Source: Ancylostoma caninum
Lineage: Eukaryota; Nematoda; Chromadorea; Rhabditida; Ancylostomatidae
Direction: 5' to 3'
DNA length: 64,000 bases
Assembly (NCBI GenBank): GCA_037903475.1
Contig: JBAJFG010000089.1
Location: 434,001-498,000, forward strand
The notes under the pieces were generated by a model. That model saw only the letters and a list, made by a program, of their open reading frames with translations, was not told the origin of the DNA and did not search any database. This document shows, piece after piece, positions 54,417 through 64,000 of this stretch. The position numbers were made by a program, and so were the translations under genes. Within the stretch, counting starts at the first letter, position 1, and every line of letters begins with the position of its first letter.

Positions 54417-57400
54417 ATGCCCTCTCTCCTCGAGCGAGTGAATGCTTCATTCGTTGAAGACATGGACGAATCTGTTGCTTATCATAAGGTGAACATGATT
54501 CTTGGAGCAGTTACGACTGTTATTAACCTGTTGCTCCTATTCGTGCTCTGTGCATCCCCTTCATTGCGGAAGAAGTCTGAGGTGAGTATACATATTTCCA
54601 ATGGGGTAGTGAGAGAATGCGTAGCTAAAGTCCTTACGCGCAATCGGCGGAAAATTTTCGAGCGCGCTCAGCATGCGGCGCGCGGGCGGCGCGGTCCTCT
54701 TGTGGCAGCGGTCCCCCGTCGTTCGTCAGATTTTTGGCCCTGGTGAGTGTTTTCCTTTATTTTTTCTTTGATTGGAGTTTATCTGAAGGTGTGAGACCTG
54801 TGGCTGGCCGATGTCGACCGGACCGCCCCGCATGCCTCATAAAAACAATAAAAACAAGTATTTAGGGCATGCATGGAAAAAACGTGCAAAATATGAGGGA
54901 TGCGGGGCGGTCGATATCGGTCAGCCACAGGCCTCATGCTTTAGATAAACTTCAGTTGAAGAAAAAATGAAAGAAAAGCACTCACCTGGGCCATTTTCAG
55001 CAAAAAAGAATTCCTTGAAAATTTGGGCTCACGTGAGTCCATCAGCAGTTCCACTGTCGGCGAAGTCGGGGTAGTGAAGATCTTTGGAAACGCTTTCAAG
55101 CTTTTAGAATATGTATTTGCAAGTAGGAACACTTACAAAAAACTGCATAGAATAGATTTTTAGAGAAAATCAGTAACTGGGAGAAAATGCAAAAGTGCGA
55201 CCCCTGAGGGGAATTGAACCCGTGAGGATATTCACGGGAACAGAGACACTTACCACTGCGCCATACTTCCTTGACCTACCTGACATACCTTGTTTTATGT
55301 ACCAGTCTGGCCGTCCGGCTAACGCCGGACTTCCAGACTTCTATTGATGCTCACTTCGCTCGCATACTCCGCATACGATGCAGAAAAAAAGGTGGACAGA
55401 TTTAGTAGATCCTGTATCCCCTCGAGTAAGTCCATCGACTTTTGGAAATCTCTCGATCGCGTGAGCGGTAGCCTTCCTCACGTGGGAGAAGTAATTGCTT
55501 TTGATTGGCCCTAGTGGTATTTGTTAATTGGACGTAGCCGATTCTGTGGAAGTGCTCTCTAGAAATAATCTATCTTTAACAGGTCGTTGCGAAGATCGAG
55601 CGAAGATGGACACAACTCATGTTATTTCCTCAGTAGTGAACACCGGCGCAAGCTTATCACATCGTTGGACCTGACTGCAGGTGTCTCCCAACTTTTAGAC
55701 CCCGGCGCACCCTCATCACCGCTGTGGACCCGTCTCCCCCACTTCTGGGGGCCGGCGCACCCTTATCACAGTGGTGGACCCGTCTCCCTCACTTCTGCGC
55801 GCCGGCGCACCCTTATCACCGGTGTGGACCCGTCTCCCCCACTTCTGGGCGCCAGCGCACCCTTATCAGAGGGTGGACCCGTCCTCCCACTCTTGGCAGC
55901 CGGCGCAGCTCTTCCTATTGACTCCATTGAAGGACCCGTTGCACATTGTCCAACTTTCTCCTCGATCTCATCCGTACCCCACTCAACCATACCACACCCA
56001 TTCCTAGGCTTTTATATGATCTCACAATCACGATCACTGACCAATTGTAGAATTTCGTAACGGTCTGACACACATACATACTTACATACATACAGACATG
56101 AGAACAGACTAAGGCCAAGGTCAAGATAGCCCGTTATTATAAGTTATGATACCTTCTTATCACTTGCGTCTGGAAAAATGAATATAAATCATTGCAGACG
56201 CGAGGCTGGGCCAAGGTCAAGATAGTTTTGAAATCAGAGCTTCGAGATGCACGAGGAAGTGTACACTCCCCACAAGCAAAGTTCCCTTGTAATTAGTAGT
56301 AGTAGCGACTGATCAAGGCGCAATTCTTTACCCGTAGTGATGCATTTTCCGCTGAGATTTCGCATGCAGGGTTACTTGGACTGCTGATCACGAATTCTGC
56401 ATTCATTTTTCACGGCAACGCCTACTACGTGGGGTTAAGGTGAGTTGATGCAGAAACTGCTCATAACACTGCACAGACAAGGCTATAACTTTTTGCGTAG
56501 TAGTATTAGGCACTAATGGAGAACATAATCGAGATCAGCATCGTCAACTTCATATTATGAGGCACATTCCATTATGAAGTGCCACAGACATTTGGTATCC
56601 TTCCCTTATAAGTATCTAAGTAAGTATGATGCTCTATAGTCCCATCAGAAGAAAAGCCCACATCTCCGTGTTGGTGGAAGCTTTTTTTTTGAAAAAGGAC
56701 TGACGCGACTAGAAAAGTCGAGAGATTCTACCAGCGATTCGTCTTTGCCTCTTCTTGACAGAGGACATGTGTCTTGTTTGCTTCAGACGGTACGGTACAT
56801 CTCTTCTGTACAAATTATTTAACATCAGACGGCATACCCACCTTTGCTTCGGTGTTTTACCACGCACAACTACGCCACACCGACGCCGACTGCGACCATA
56901 AAAATGTTTTCAGCATGCTCTTCGTTCTGGTGGTCAGCATGATATGAATCCATCGTTATCCTTTTTTCAACGGCCCTTGAGACGTGGATAATTCTTTGAA
57001 AAGTTTAGTTAATCTTCCTCGATGTCTATTTGAAACATACAAGTATACACAAATACAAATGCGCGCACAAGCGTTCGCTTTAGTATGTAAAGATTCAAGA
57101 TGCATTAGGTGACCAATTTTTGAGTGACCACGTTTTTGGTGACGCCAAGAATACAATTTCAAGTGCTAGGAACCTCGAACCCTTTCCAATTACGGTGTAA
57201 CGTTCCGCAAAACGACAATATTGAGCCCTCAAAGTCCTAGTTGAATTTTTTGCGTAACCAATCTGTATAGTTCCGCGTTCTGAATCTACTTCACAGGTTT
57301 CAGTTTCTGCCAGTTATTGTAGGAAAAATGCTCCATGAACTGTTTTGAAGAAGCATTCCAATTTCCAATTTTAGTTCTCTAGTACGTGAGTAATTAACAA

Positions 57401-60400
57401 GAACTCAATCTTCTCACCAATTACTTCCAGGAAAACCGGAGGCCTGACAGCCCTTTTTAGAAGCACCGTGGACTCGATGGTGAAAGAACGAACCGTTGCT
57501 TAGGTGCTTTGCTAATATCCTCAATGCAAACAGCACAGCACTCAACCCTCGTCAAAGATACTAATGGTGTTATTCTCAGTGGAAATGGCAGTCAGGTTTT
57601 TGGGGCATTATGTTATCGCAATATATTAGGTTATCGCAACATAATTGAGATCTTTGAGCTGCACTTGTCACACTAACAAGAGAACAAGGGGAAGGGGGGG
57701 GGGAGTGCTCCCACTCTGGATAACAACTCATTCTTGTTTTTTACCATACACTATGCGCTACAGCGTACAGCATGTACCCACCACCGAGACGCAAACATTA
57801 GAGTTCTAATCCCTGGTCAAACGTTAGAGTTGTCATCTCATGGCACTCTCACGTTTAGCTCGCAAGATGTTCGTGTCCTTTTTCAAACTGTTCGAGCCTG
57901 CCCCTGCATGTCGTGACGAACTTGGGGGACTACGACCATCTCGGGGTGCCACCCTGCGACCAGTCGTGAGCCAGAAAATTATAAAAATCGCATATGTCCG
58001 AAACTTCTTCAGTTTGATAACTCAACAACAAATGCTGCAAAGTGAAAATCCTAACGCTTTCAAAGACAGTTTTCGCGCAATTATAACATGGTGAACTATG
58101 AATGTTTGAATCACTGAATGCGTCGACTGTGAGGATTATTTCACCTAGATCAATTTAAACGTTTCAGACTACCTGAAGACATTGTAGAGAGCATTGTGTC
58201 TAGCCCATTAGTATGCGTTCACAATGTTCAGTATTCCAGATTCTAATTGTGTTATGTCTGGCGGACGGCATAAACTGCTTCTCGATTTTCTTAATGGGTT
58301 TGAATCGCGTGCACCTGTACACAGAGGTATGTCTGCAGTGGAACCAGTGGTTGTTCTAACAATAAGAACTATATGGTCAAAATTACCGCTTAGATTATAA
58401 ACACCCTTATGATTCCAATTCGTACATCGTGGGAATGTGCGCTCGAGCCCTGGCTGCTCTTCAGAGGATATGGTACAGTTATATCCTGGAACTAACAGTG
58501 TATACGTTTTATTTAAGGAAGTACAAAGTGAGTTTTCCAGGAGACCTATGGCCACCGACTGTTCAGTTAGCTATGGGTGTGGATCGCTGCCTGGCAGTGT
58601 TCAATCCGATATCATATAACAAAAGAGCATCTAAAAAGTGAGTGTAGGCCACGGTGACGCTAAAAATAAGAAATGAAATTATATGGACCATAAGAGGCGT
58701 AAAAGATTAGTTGACGCCGGTTATTCAGGCCTCTTATGGCTTTCTGGATTGAAAATTCCATTGGATTATGTCGATATTAGGGAAGAAAAATGAATGTGCA
58801 TATTAGGGTGGTAAATTGAAAATGCGCGTTTTTGCATGGAATAATTTTTTTAAATCAAAGGTACAACACCTCAGCCCGAGTTTTATATAGGATTAGGATT
58901 GATGAACCTTCAACATCTCCTACAAAAAAAGTGACTACTCTCCTGCAAGATGTCGAAGCGATGTGACCTAAAATAACTACTCACCCAAGTCTTGGTTTCA
59001 TCGCGGTTCTGGGACATTTCTTTGCCATGGAGAGCTTTACCTATGGAGTAGCAAGTGCTCGCTTGACAACGCAAGTCCTGGGCTATTTGACGGCACAAGC
59101 ACGACTTCAGATTCCAGATTTGAAGGGCAGAGCAATCCAAGAATCGATTCACGGTCTTAATTTCGGTTCGGTTCAGTTGCCCAAGTTTGGGACCATTCTC
59201 GAGTAGACGATTGTTGCAAGGATTTAGTCGGATAACACAGTGAAAATTCTCTTAAATTATTATGTAGCTCACAGTGGTGCCCCGGTGCAGTTTTACGTTC
59301 AACGACACAAGACACAGGGAATGGAAGCTTGAGAAGCTTGCGATTATTCTTTTTATGAATTTCTTTGAAAATCAAGAATGAAGTAATATTTGATAACCTG
59401 GGTATCAAAAAATGTGCCTGAAAAAGCCCTTTCAGGCAGTACCGAAAGCTACGGAAGAGTGGTTTGGCAACACATTTACAAAGGCGTCGGAACTTCAGTG
59501 CGCACTCCCAATTTACCACCGTAATAGATAGCTTAATTCCACGTATGGTATAGCAACTACCTGGCCAACAAAACGCAGGTCCCACAGCCACAGCGTTTCT
59601 GTAATCACGGAATTCTTCTATCTTTTTAAGAAGGGCTGTAGTTTTGTGGGAATGAGCCAGGCACCCAGCTGAGGTATAGGATCACAATGGAAGGATGTAT
59701 GAAAGTGAGCCCACCTGTATCTGATGCGCCAGACAGCAACTTTTTGGCTGATCTATGTGTTTGGAACATTCGCAAAGTGCGGAAGTACGATAAATAAGTT
59801 AGTGGAAAGGGAATGTGCTCGCTCCAGCAGCTAATTAAAAAGACCGCAGGTCACCAACTTGTGCAATGGAGATGACATTCCGCGGAGGGGTTGGTGCTAA
59901 GCGTTTGCAGGGTAGCAGAAGGGGGGGGGGGGAAAGATGGGTTCCATCAATTTTAAACTTGACTGCTCAAAGTGATCAGGAAACGCCGAAATTTTGACGG
60001 GTCTCGAATGCATAACTTTTTCAAAGTTTATAGAATTGAGCCACGCACAATTTTTAACGGAGTTTCACCACTTGATGGTGTAGTGTATTCGAGACACAAG
60101 AAAGAACTACACGTGTAATTTCAGATGTTGAGTTGGGTTCATAATTATTTGGTTGAAACACGGAAGTTGATAGTACATACAAATCACCCGTTTCATTGCT
60201 TCAAATAACTCAACTGTTACTTGTTTTGCGAACAGAATTCATTGATAGACCCAAATGTTTACAGGAAGGGACTCTTCTCTCTCGTAACAATCATTTGCGT
60301 GACATTTGAACTGTCAGTAGGATACTTTATCTCATGGAGCACTCGATTTGTGAAGGTAAGTCATACGCATCTGAGTATCCATTTACCTGATGGGAAACAA

Positions 60401-61079
60401 CAAATTCTAAACCAGGGGCAGAGTTCAATTCCGCGCAAACGGTTTCATACGTTTCGTTTCTTTAGGTAAAGTACTGGTGTGGAAGGAAGGCAGCGTTTGG
60501 TAATTCTTACGCAAGTTTCGTGTACGCAATGAATATAGTGTGCTATCTACTGGCATTCGCGCTTACAATGGTTTGCTACTGCAAGTCGAAGTACTGGATG
60601 GACACATAGTAAGCTTCAGAACTATAGAAGATTGACAACAGTTAATTGGAGTTCATTGTTTGCAGTTCCGCAAAACAGCATCTTGCTCGAATCCGGTACC
60701 AGCTGATGATTTCTTTATTATCTATTATATTAATCTCCACACCCCATGGAATCTCATTATTCTCTCAGTACATAGCAGTTGTAAGAGACGTTCAATTATA
60801 ATTCACGAGCAAGCAGAAGTTAACGACCAAATCATCTATAACTAACTGTTTTAGGTAGCGGATGCGGTTGCGAAACCATCCACTTACCTCACTTGTGTGA
60901 ACTCTGCGATCAACATAGTCGTGTATCTCGTTCTTTATAAAGAGTTCCGGACCGAATTTGTGCGTATAATCTTTCGTAAAGCAGAGTGTATTACTGTGCC
61001 AGTAACTATAACACTCAATGATAAAGGTGTTCTTTATTTGTGCTTGTTTTCAAATAGAATAAGCATCTTCAAAAGGTGA
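54417..61079 (+). CDS. Seven-transmembrane chemoreceptor, probably srsx-like GPCR
   Basis: Predicted sensory G-protein-coupled receptor at the plasma membrane, likely in chemosensory neurons by family analogy. Exons: 54417-54581, 58240-58326, 58394-58472, 58541-58637, 60265-60355, 60466-60608, 60666-60780, 60855-61079; 333 aa, phases consistent, stop TGA 61077-61079. Helices in order: TM1 MILGAVTTVINLLLLFVL, TM2 ILIVLCLADGINCFSIFL, TM3 VQLAMGVDRCLAVFNP (a DRC version of the DRY box), TM4 GLFSLVTIICVTFELSVGYF, TM5 YAMNIVCYLLAFALTMVCY, TM6 MISLLSILISTPHGISLF, TM7 TCVNSAINIVVYLVLYKEF. A Cys before TM3 (SWECALEP) is in the expected disulfide position. The start is ATG 54417 after a TTTCTAG acceptor. 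Intron 1 (3.7 kb) is filled with repeats. Family assignment (srsx against other rhodopsin-like classes) is less sure than the 7TM call. Confidence 0.85.
54731..55000. repeat. Long inverted repeat in chemoreceptor intron 1
   Basis: Arms of about 110 bp (54731-54840 and 54891-55000). The left reads GGCCCTGGTGAGTG...CTGTGGCTGGCCGATGTCGA...CCGCCCCGCATGCCTCAT and the right its complement with a 5-bp indel and scattered changes. The 50-bp centre is AT-rich. It is a foldback element or a source of double-stranded RNA if transcribed with the intron. Confidence 0.75.
55196..55275 (-). repeat. tRNA-like segment, probable SINE head
   Basis: The minus strand reads TATGGCGCAGTGGTAAG (A-box-like) and 30 nt later GGGTTCAATTCCC (B-box-like), then CTCAGGGGTCGCA. 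The acceptor stem does not pair (GGAAGTA against CAGGGGT) and no clean anticodon arm is visible, so a functional tRNA is unlikely. A Pol III promoter-bearing SINE or tRNA pseudogene fits. Confidence 0.5.
55301..55366 (+). repeat. Repeated hairpin motif, copy 2
   Basis: AGTCTGGCCGTCCGGC (55304-55319) pairs with GCCGGACTTCCAGACT (55324-55339), then TTCGCTCGCAT follows. It matches 43367-43433 and adjoins the tRNA-like segment, so it may be part of the same small element. Confidence 0.6.
55587..56155 (+). repeat. Dispersed repeat 'A', copy 3, with five to six 50-bp units
   Basis: Units opening with CCGGCGCACCCTTATCAC begin at 55701, 55751, 55801 and 55851, with degenerate ones before and after; spacing is 50 bp. 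CCCCACTCAACCATACCACA, GTAGAATTTCGTAACG and the end AGCCCGTTATTATAAGTTATG follow, as in copies 1 and 2. Near 56114 the text ACTAAGGCCAAGGTCAAGATAGCCCG has a short insertion relative to the other copies, repeated again near 56210. Confidence 0.8.
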
Positions 61080-64000
61080 ACAGTATGCAAAATTCGGTGT
61101 TGATGCGGAACTGCTACGCAAAAGTCAGCCTTTAATGAAAAAAAAAAACAATTGTTCCGCTATAAGGAAGTCTAGTAGGGGTATGTGGTAGAAAATTGGG
61201 AGTCAGTACAGAAGTGTGCTTCTGATAGCCAAAACTCTAAGAAAGGACCTATCACCGGCTAAGCGGCTCAGACCTTCAGCTCATGGACCGGGCCGGCCAT
61301 GATCGAGTGATCCGGTATGACGGTGGTCGCTTGAACGTGTCTGAAAATGCATGTTCAGGAGACTCGTGCTGATACTCAAAAAAAAAACAAAATTCAGCGC
61401 TGTTTCCAAATATGCAGTAACCAAATTCATGACTGATCACAGTACATGGAAGAAGGTATGGGCACTTCTGCGACCGTGAGATTTTCTTCTTTACATTTGA
61501 TGGATTCGTGCTCATTTCGAGAAGAGAGAGAGTAGAGCAGGCAAACTGGAATATGATTTAACAGCTGCGGCCCTCAGAAAGTGCCCGAGAGTAATTTCCA
61601 GCAATCTGAACTACTGGTTCGCAAGATTTCACGAGAAAATCCGGAAATAACCTGATGTCGGGCCTGTTGCTCTCCTGCATCGCCGCCTAGCGAAGCCACC
61701 AGAATGGCCTGTAGTCAGTGCTAACTGTATTTTTGGAGTGGGTCTACTGTACGTACTTCTCAGCCAACTTCCAGTGCACCCTCGATAGCGATAAGCTACT
61801 GAAAATCTGAGATAGTCAGTTTCGGATGTCAGACGCTCATCGGTGTGGATGTCCTCAGAATCCTCACAAGTAGCGGGAAAGGCAGACTGTGTGGACTCGT
61901 TGTGGTCCGTGGAAGCTCATAATAATACTCAAGTTGCGTATTTCCAGTTACGCAGCTAATAAACCTAGTAGAATATGAAGGTGTTTCATAACTGCGGTTT
62001 AGGCAAAAGCAGAAAAATGAAGTAGTTTATTCAAAATCCAATAAGCATTCGGCGCTTAGCGCCTTCTTCAGACCATAATGTATGTACGGTAAAATATACA
62101 ATAGAATTCGCGTCAACCTAACAACGGTACATGTACGACCAACCGAGCACGAATGCAGAGGAGGAGAAGTGAGTGTATAACAGACACACTGCCTTATCTG
62201 GTCTTATCGACATCCTTCGCCAGAGTGTCATGCTAGATGACGGACAGTTTCATTTATGCGTTTCATGCTACAAGACACCACCTTCTAAAATACTCAAAAT
62301 TATGGAGGAGAATATACATAAATATTGTGGAGGAGAAACAGAGCGATTTCCTCATCTGCTTGACCATCAAAATTTGCCATTCTCAGTACGACCTTAGGCA
62401 TGACGTCATTATAAATAGGCCCAGGTATAGTATCTAGAGTTTGCCATGAAAACAACAGTTCCCTATGACATTTGGATGTTCGATTTTTTGATTGGTATAT
62501 AAGTGGCCTGTGATGATAAATGTCCAAGACATTTTCAATGCAAAGGTTCCCCTAACAAAGGCTGGTCCTTCCAAGATTTCGTTGTTGTTAATCTCATCTG
62601 ACGAGAACGCGATTTTTTGGGTGCAGTCATATAAGCTTTGATTCATATACCTTTTGTGGAATTATGGTGAACTTTCTAGTACTAACTATTATGATCGTAT
62701 TGAATTCTAAATGCTACTTGATCCATAGATTGATGGATTGGTAAGACACTAGGGTTTAATATCCGCTAGTTAAAATGAACCACGCAAGAGGCACTGCTCA
62801 TTGATGAGCTGTAAGGCAACAATTTCAAAGTTGTTAATGGTCACACCATTAGGCAGCGTTGTTGTTAATCTTACAAGTAGATAAGTTTCTAGATTATTGC
62901 CTCATATTGTCAGTCAACTCAGGGTACCTGAGCAAGAGCTTTTCTTTCCGGACAAGTACAGGTCTGTGTTACCTCTTCCATCGTCGATTTAACTATCTAA
63001 AACAACAATGATGTATGACAGAAAACCCGGCTGAACGAGGTTGAAAACGTGCGATGTGAAGCCATTATTTCCGGCCTTACCCGCACCAAAAGCTCGGATA
63101 ACGGTGCTGATAATGGGTAGGCCAAAACGTACGGATAACGGCTAAATGGATAGTCTCATACCGATGATCCGCTCATCCCCGGTATGCACCCTTCATGACT
63201 GCATTGTAAAGCTCACATAAATTCGAACATCATATGTAAAACTTTCAATGATCAGGCCGCTTTGGAAAGCGACGCACACCTCTCTTTCGAGTATGAAGGT
63301 GTAATCCTCATGCTCCCGGAAAAAAATCCCGTTGCCGCTCTTTGAAAACACTTCAAGACTGGTAATGCTTTTTGATTTGAGCAAAAATGTTGATTTAGTT
63401 AATCTGTATGCAAGAGCTCTTCTACGGTTCAACATCTGCAGCAAAATTTCAATGAAGCGGAGTTATAGCGTCTCGAAAAATAAGGTGCAACTGCCATGGG
63501 ACTTCTGGTACTTCACAGAATTTTGATACCAGGATTTTTTTCAGACGCAAAACCATGCTCCAGACATTCTGAAGGCATTTATCGTAAGCAGACGTTTATT
63601 TCTAGTTGCCAATAACCACCTCTTTCTTTTCGTTTGGAGCTATACTCATCCATCCAATTCTATTCCTTCTCAAGTCGCTCCCTTCTTTGACGAGAAACGA
63701 TGTGCACACACTGCTTGAGTGATTGTACTTCTCATCGTCAGCGTTTCCATTTTCTACTGGTTGGGGCGCATCTGGTGTTGTCATCCACTGGGATAATGAG
63801 ATGTTGATGACTGGCTGAAAGAATGAGCTGTTGTCGACGGATTTGTGTTTCACAGCCACCAATGTTTTTCTCTCTTCTCCAGGGCTCTATTTTTTGCAGA
63901 CTTTTTACTTACCCAACTTTAATATCCACTACCTATGTACTTACAATCACCATTTTTGCGCCTTACCAATAATTTCATTTTTCCTTCAATTTTTTTGACC
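61080..64000. other. Downstream of the chemoreceptor, no gene recognised
   Basis: An AATGAA followed by a run of A lies near 61134 and might serve the chemoreceptor 3' end. GGCGCTTAGCGCCTTCTTCAG (62052-62072) is a palindromic word. A minus-strand frame at 63602-63862 and a + strand frame at 63332-63526 have no splice support or motif. Another gene may start beyond the window. Confidence 0.4.

Noticed and set aside
55196..55275. Functional tRNA gene
   Set aside because: The acceptor stem does not pair and no anticodon arm is evident; only A- and B-box-like words remain.
55701..55910. Regular 50-bp repeats resembling a CRISPR array
   Set aside because: The units are contiguous with no unique spacers, and the context is a nematode intron.
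56370..56440. Extra chemoreceptor exon (LLGLLITNSAFIF-like peptide between AG and GT)
   Set aside because: Its phase does not fit exon 1 or exon 2, and exons 54417-54581 and 58240-58326 join in phase with continuous TM1-TM2 sequence.

Overview
The window looks like nuclear DNA of a nematode, most likely a clade V (strongylid, hookworm-like) species. Small exons with GT-AG introns ending in TTTCAG or TTTTAG, a probable spliced-leader acceptor directly before an ATG, a nematode-type seven-transmembrane chemoreceptor gene and RTE-type LINE remains all point this way. The species cannot be fixed from the sequence alone.

Three host genes can be assembled exon by exon, all on the + strand. (1) 612-17362: the C-terminal part of a USP47-type ubiquitin-specific protease; the catalytic part lies upstream of the window. 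(2) 21981-29414: a complete endonuclease IV family AP endonuclease (apn-1 type) of 14 exons and about 429 aa, carrying all nine metal ligands. (3) 54417-61079: a complete 8-exon, 333-aa seven-transmembrane chemoreceptor, probably srsx-like. Two of the three carry a lesion-like feature. The USP47 homologue has an 8-bp tandem duplication that shifts the frame. The AP endonuclease has a GA where one splice donor should read GT.

Most of the remaining sequence is mobile-element DNA. Intron 1 of the USP47 homologue holds a young LTR retrotransposon of the Ty3/gypsy type (2983-10698, antisense to the gene). Its 286-bp LTRs differ at two positions, it has a 4-bp target duplication and a nearly complete gag-pol, and it carries an extra C-terminal reading frame of unknown function preceded by a good splice acceptor. 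It landed inside a dispersed repeat that carries 50-bp tandem units; two more copies of that repeat lie near 46 kb and 56 kb, one of them showing the empty target site. Other elements are two mariners with intact transposases (49884-51164 and 51537-52819) sitting inside an older mariner-like relic, several decayed mariners, three TTAA-flanked piggyBac-like MITEs, a hAT-like element, RTE LINE remnants, and palindromic or subterminal-repeat elements.

Layout: 1-17.4 kb USP47 homologue with its repeat-filled introns; 17.4-22 kb intergenic repeats; 22-29.4 kb AP endonuclease; 29.4-54.4 kb a gene-poor transposon graveyard; 54.4-61.1 kb chemoreceptor; 61.1-64 kb no recognisable gene. No operon, CRISPR array, rRNA or functional tRNA was seen.
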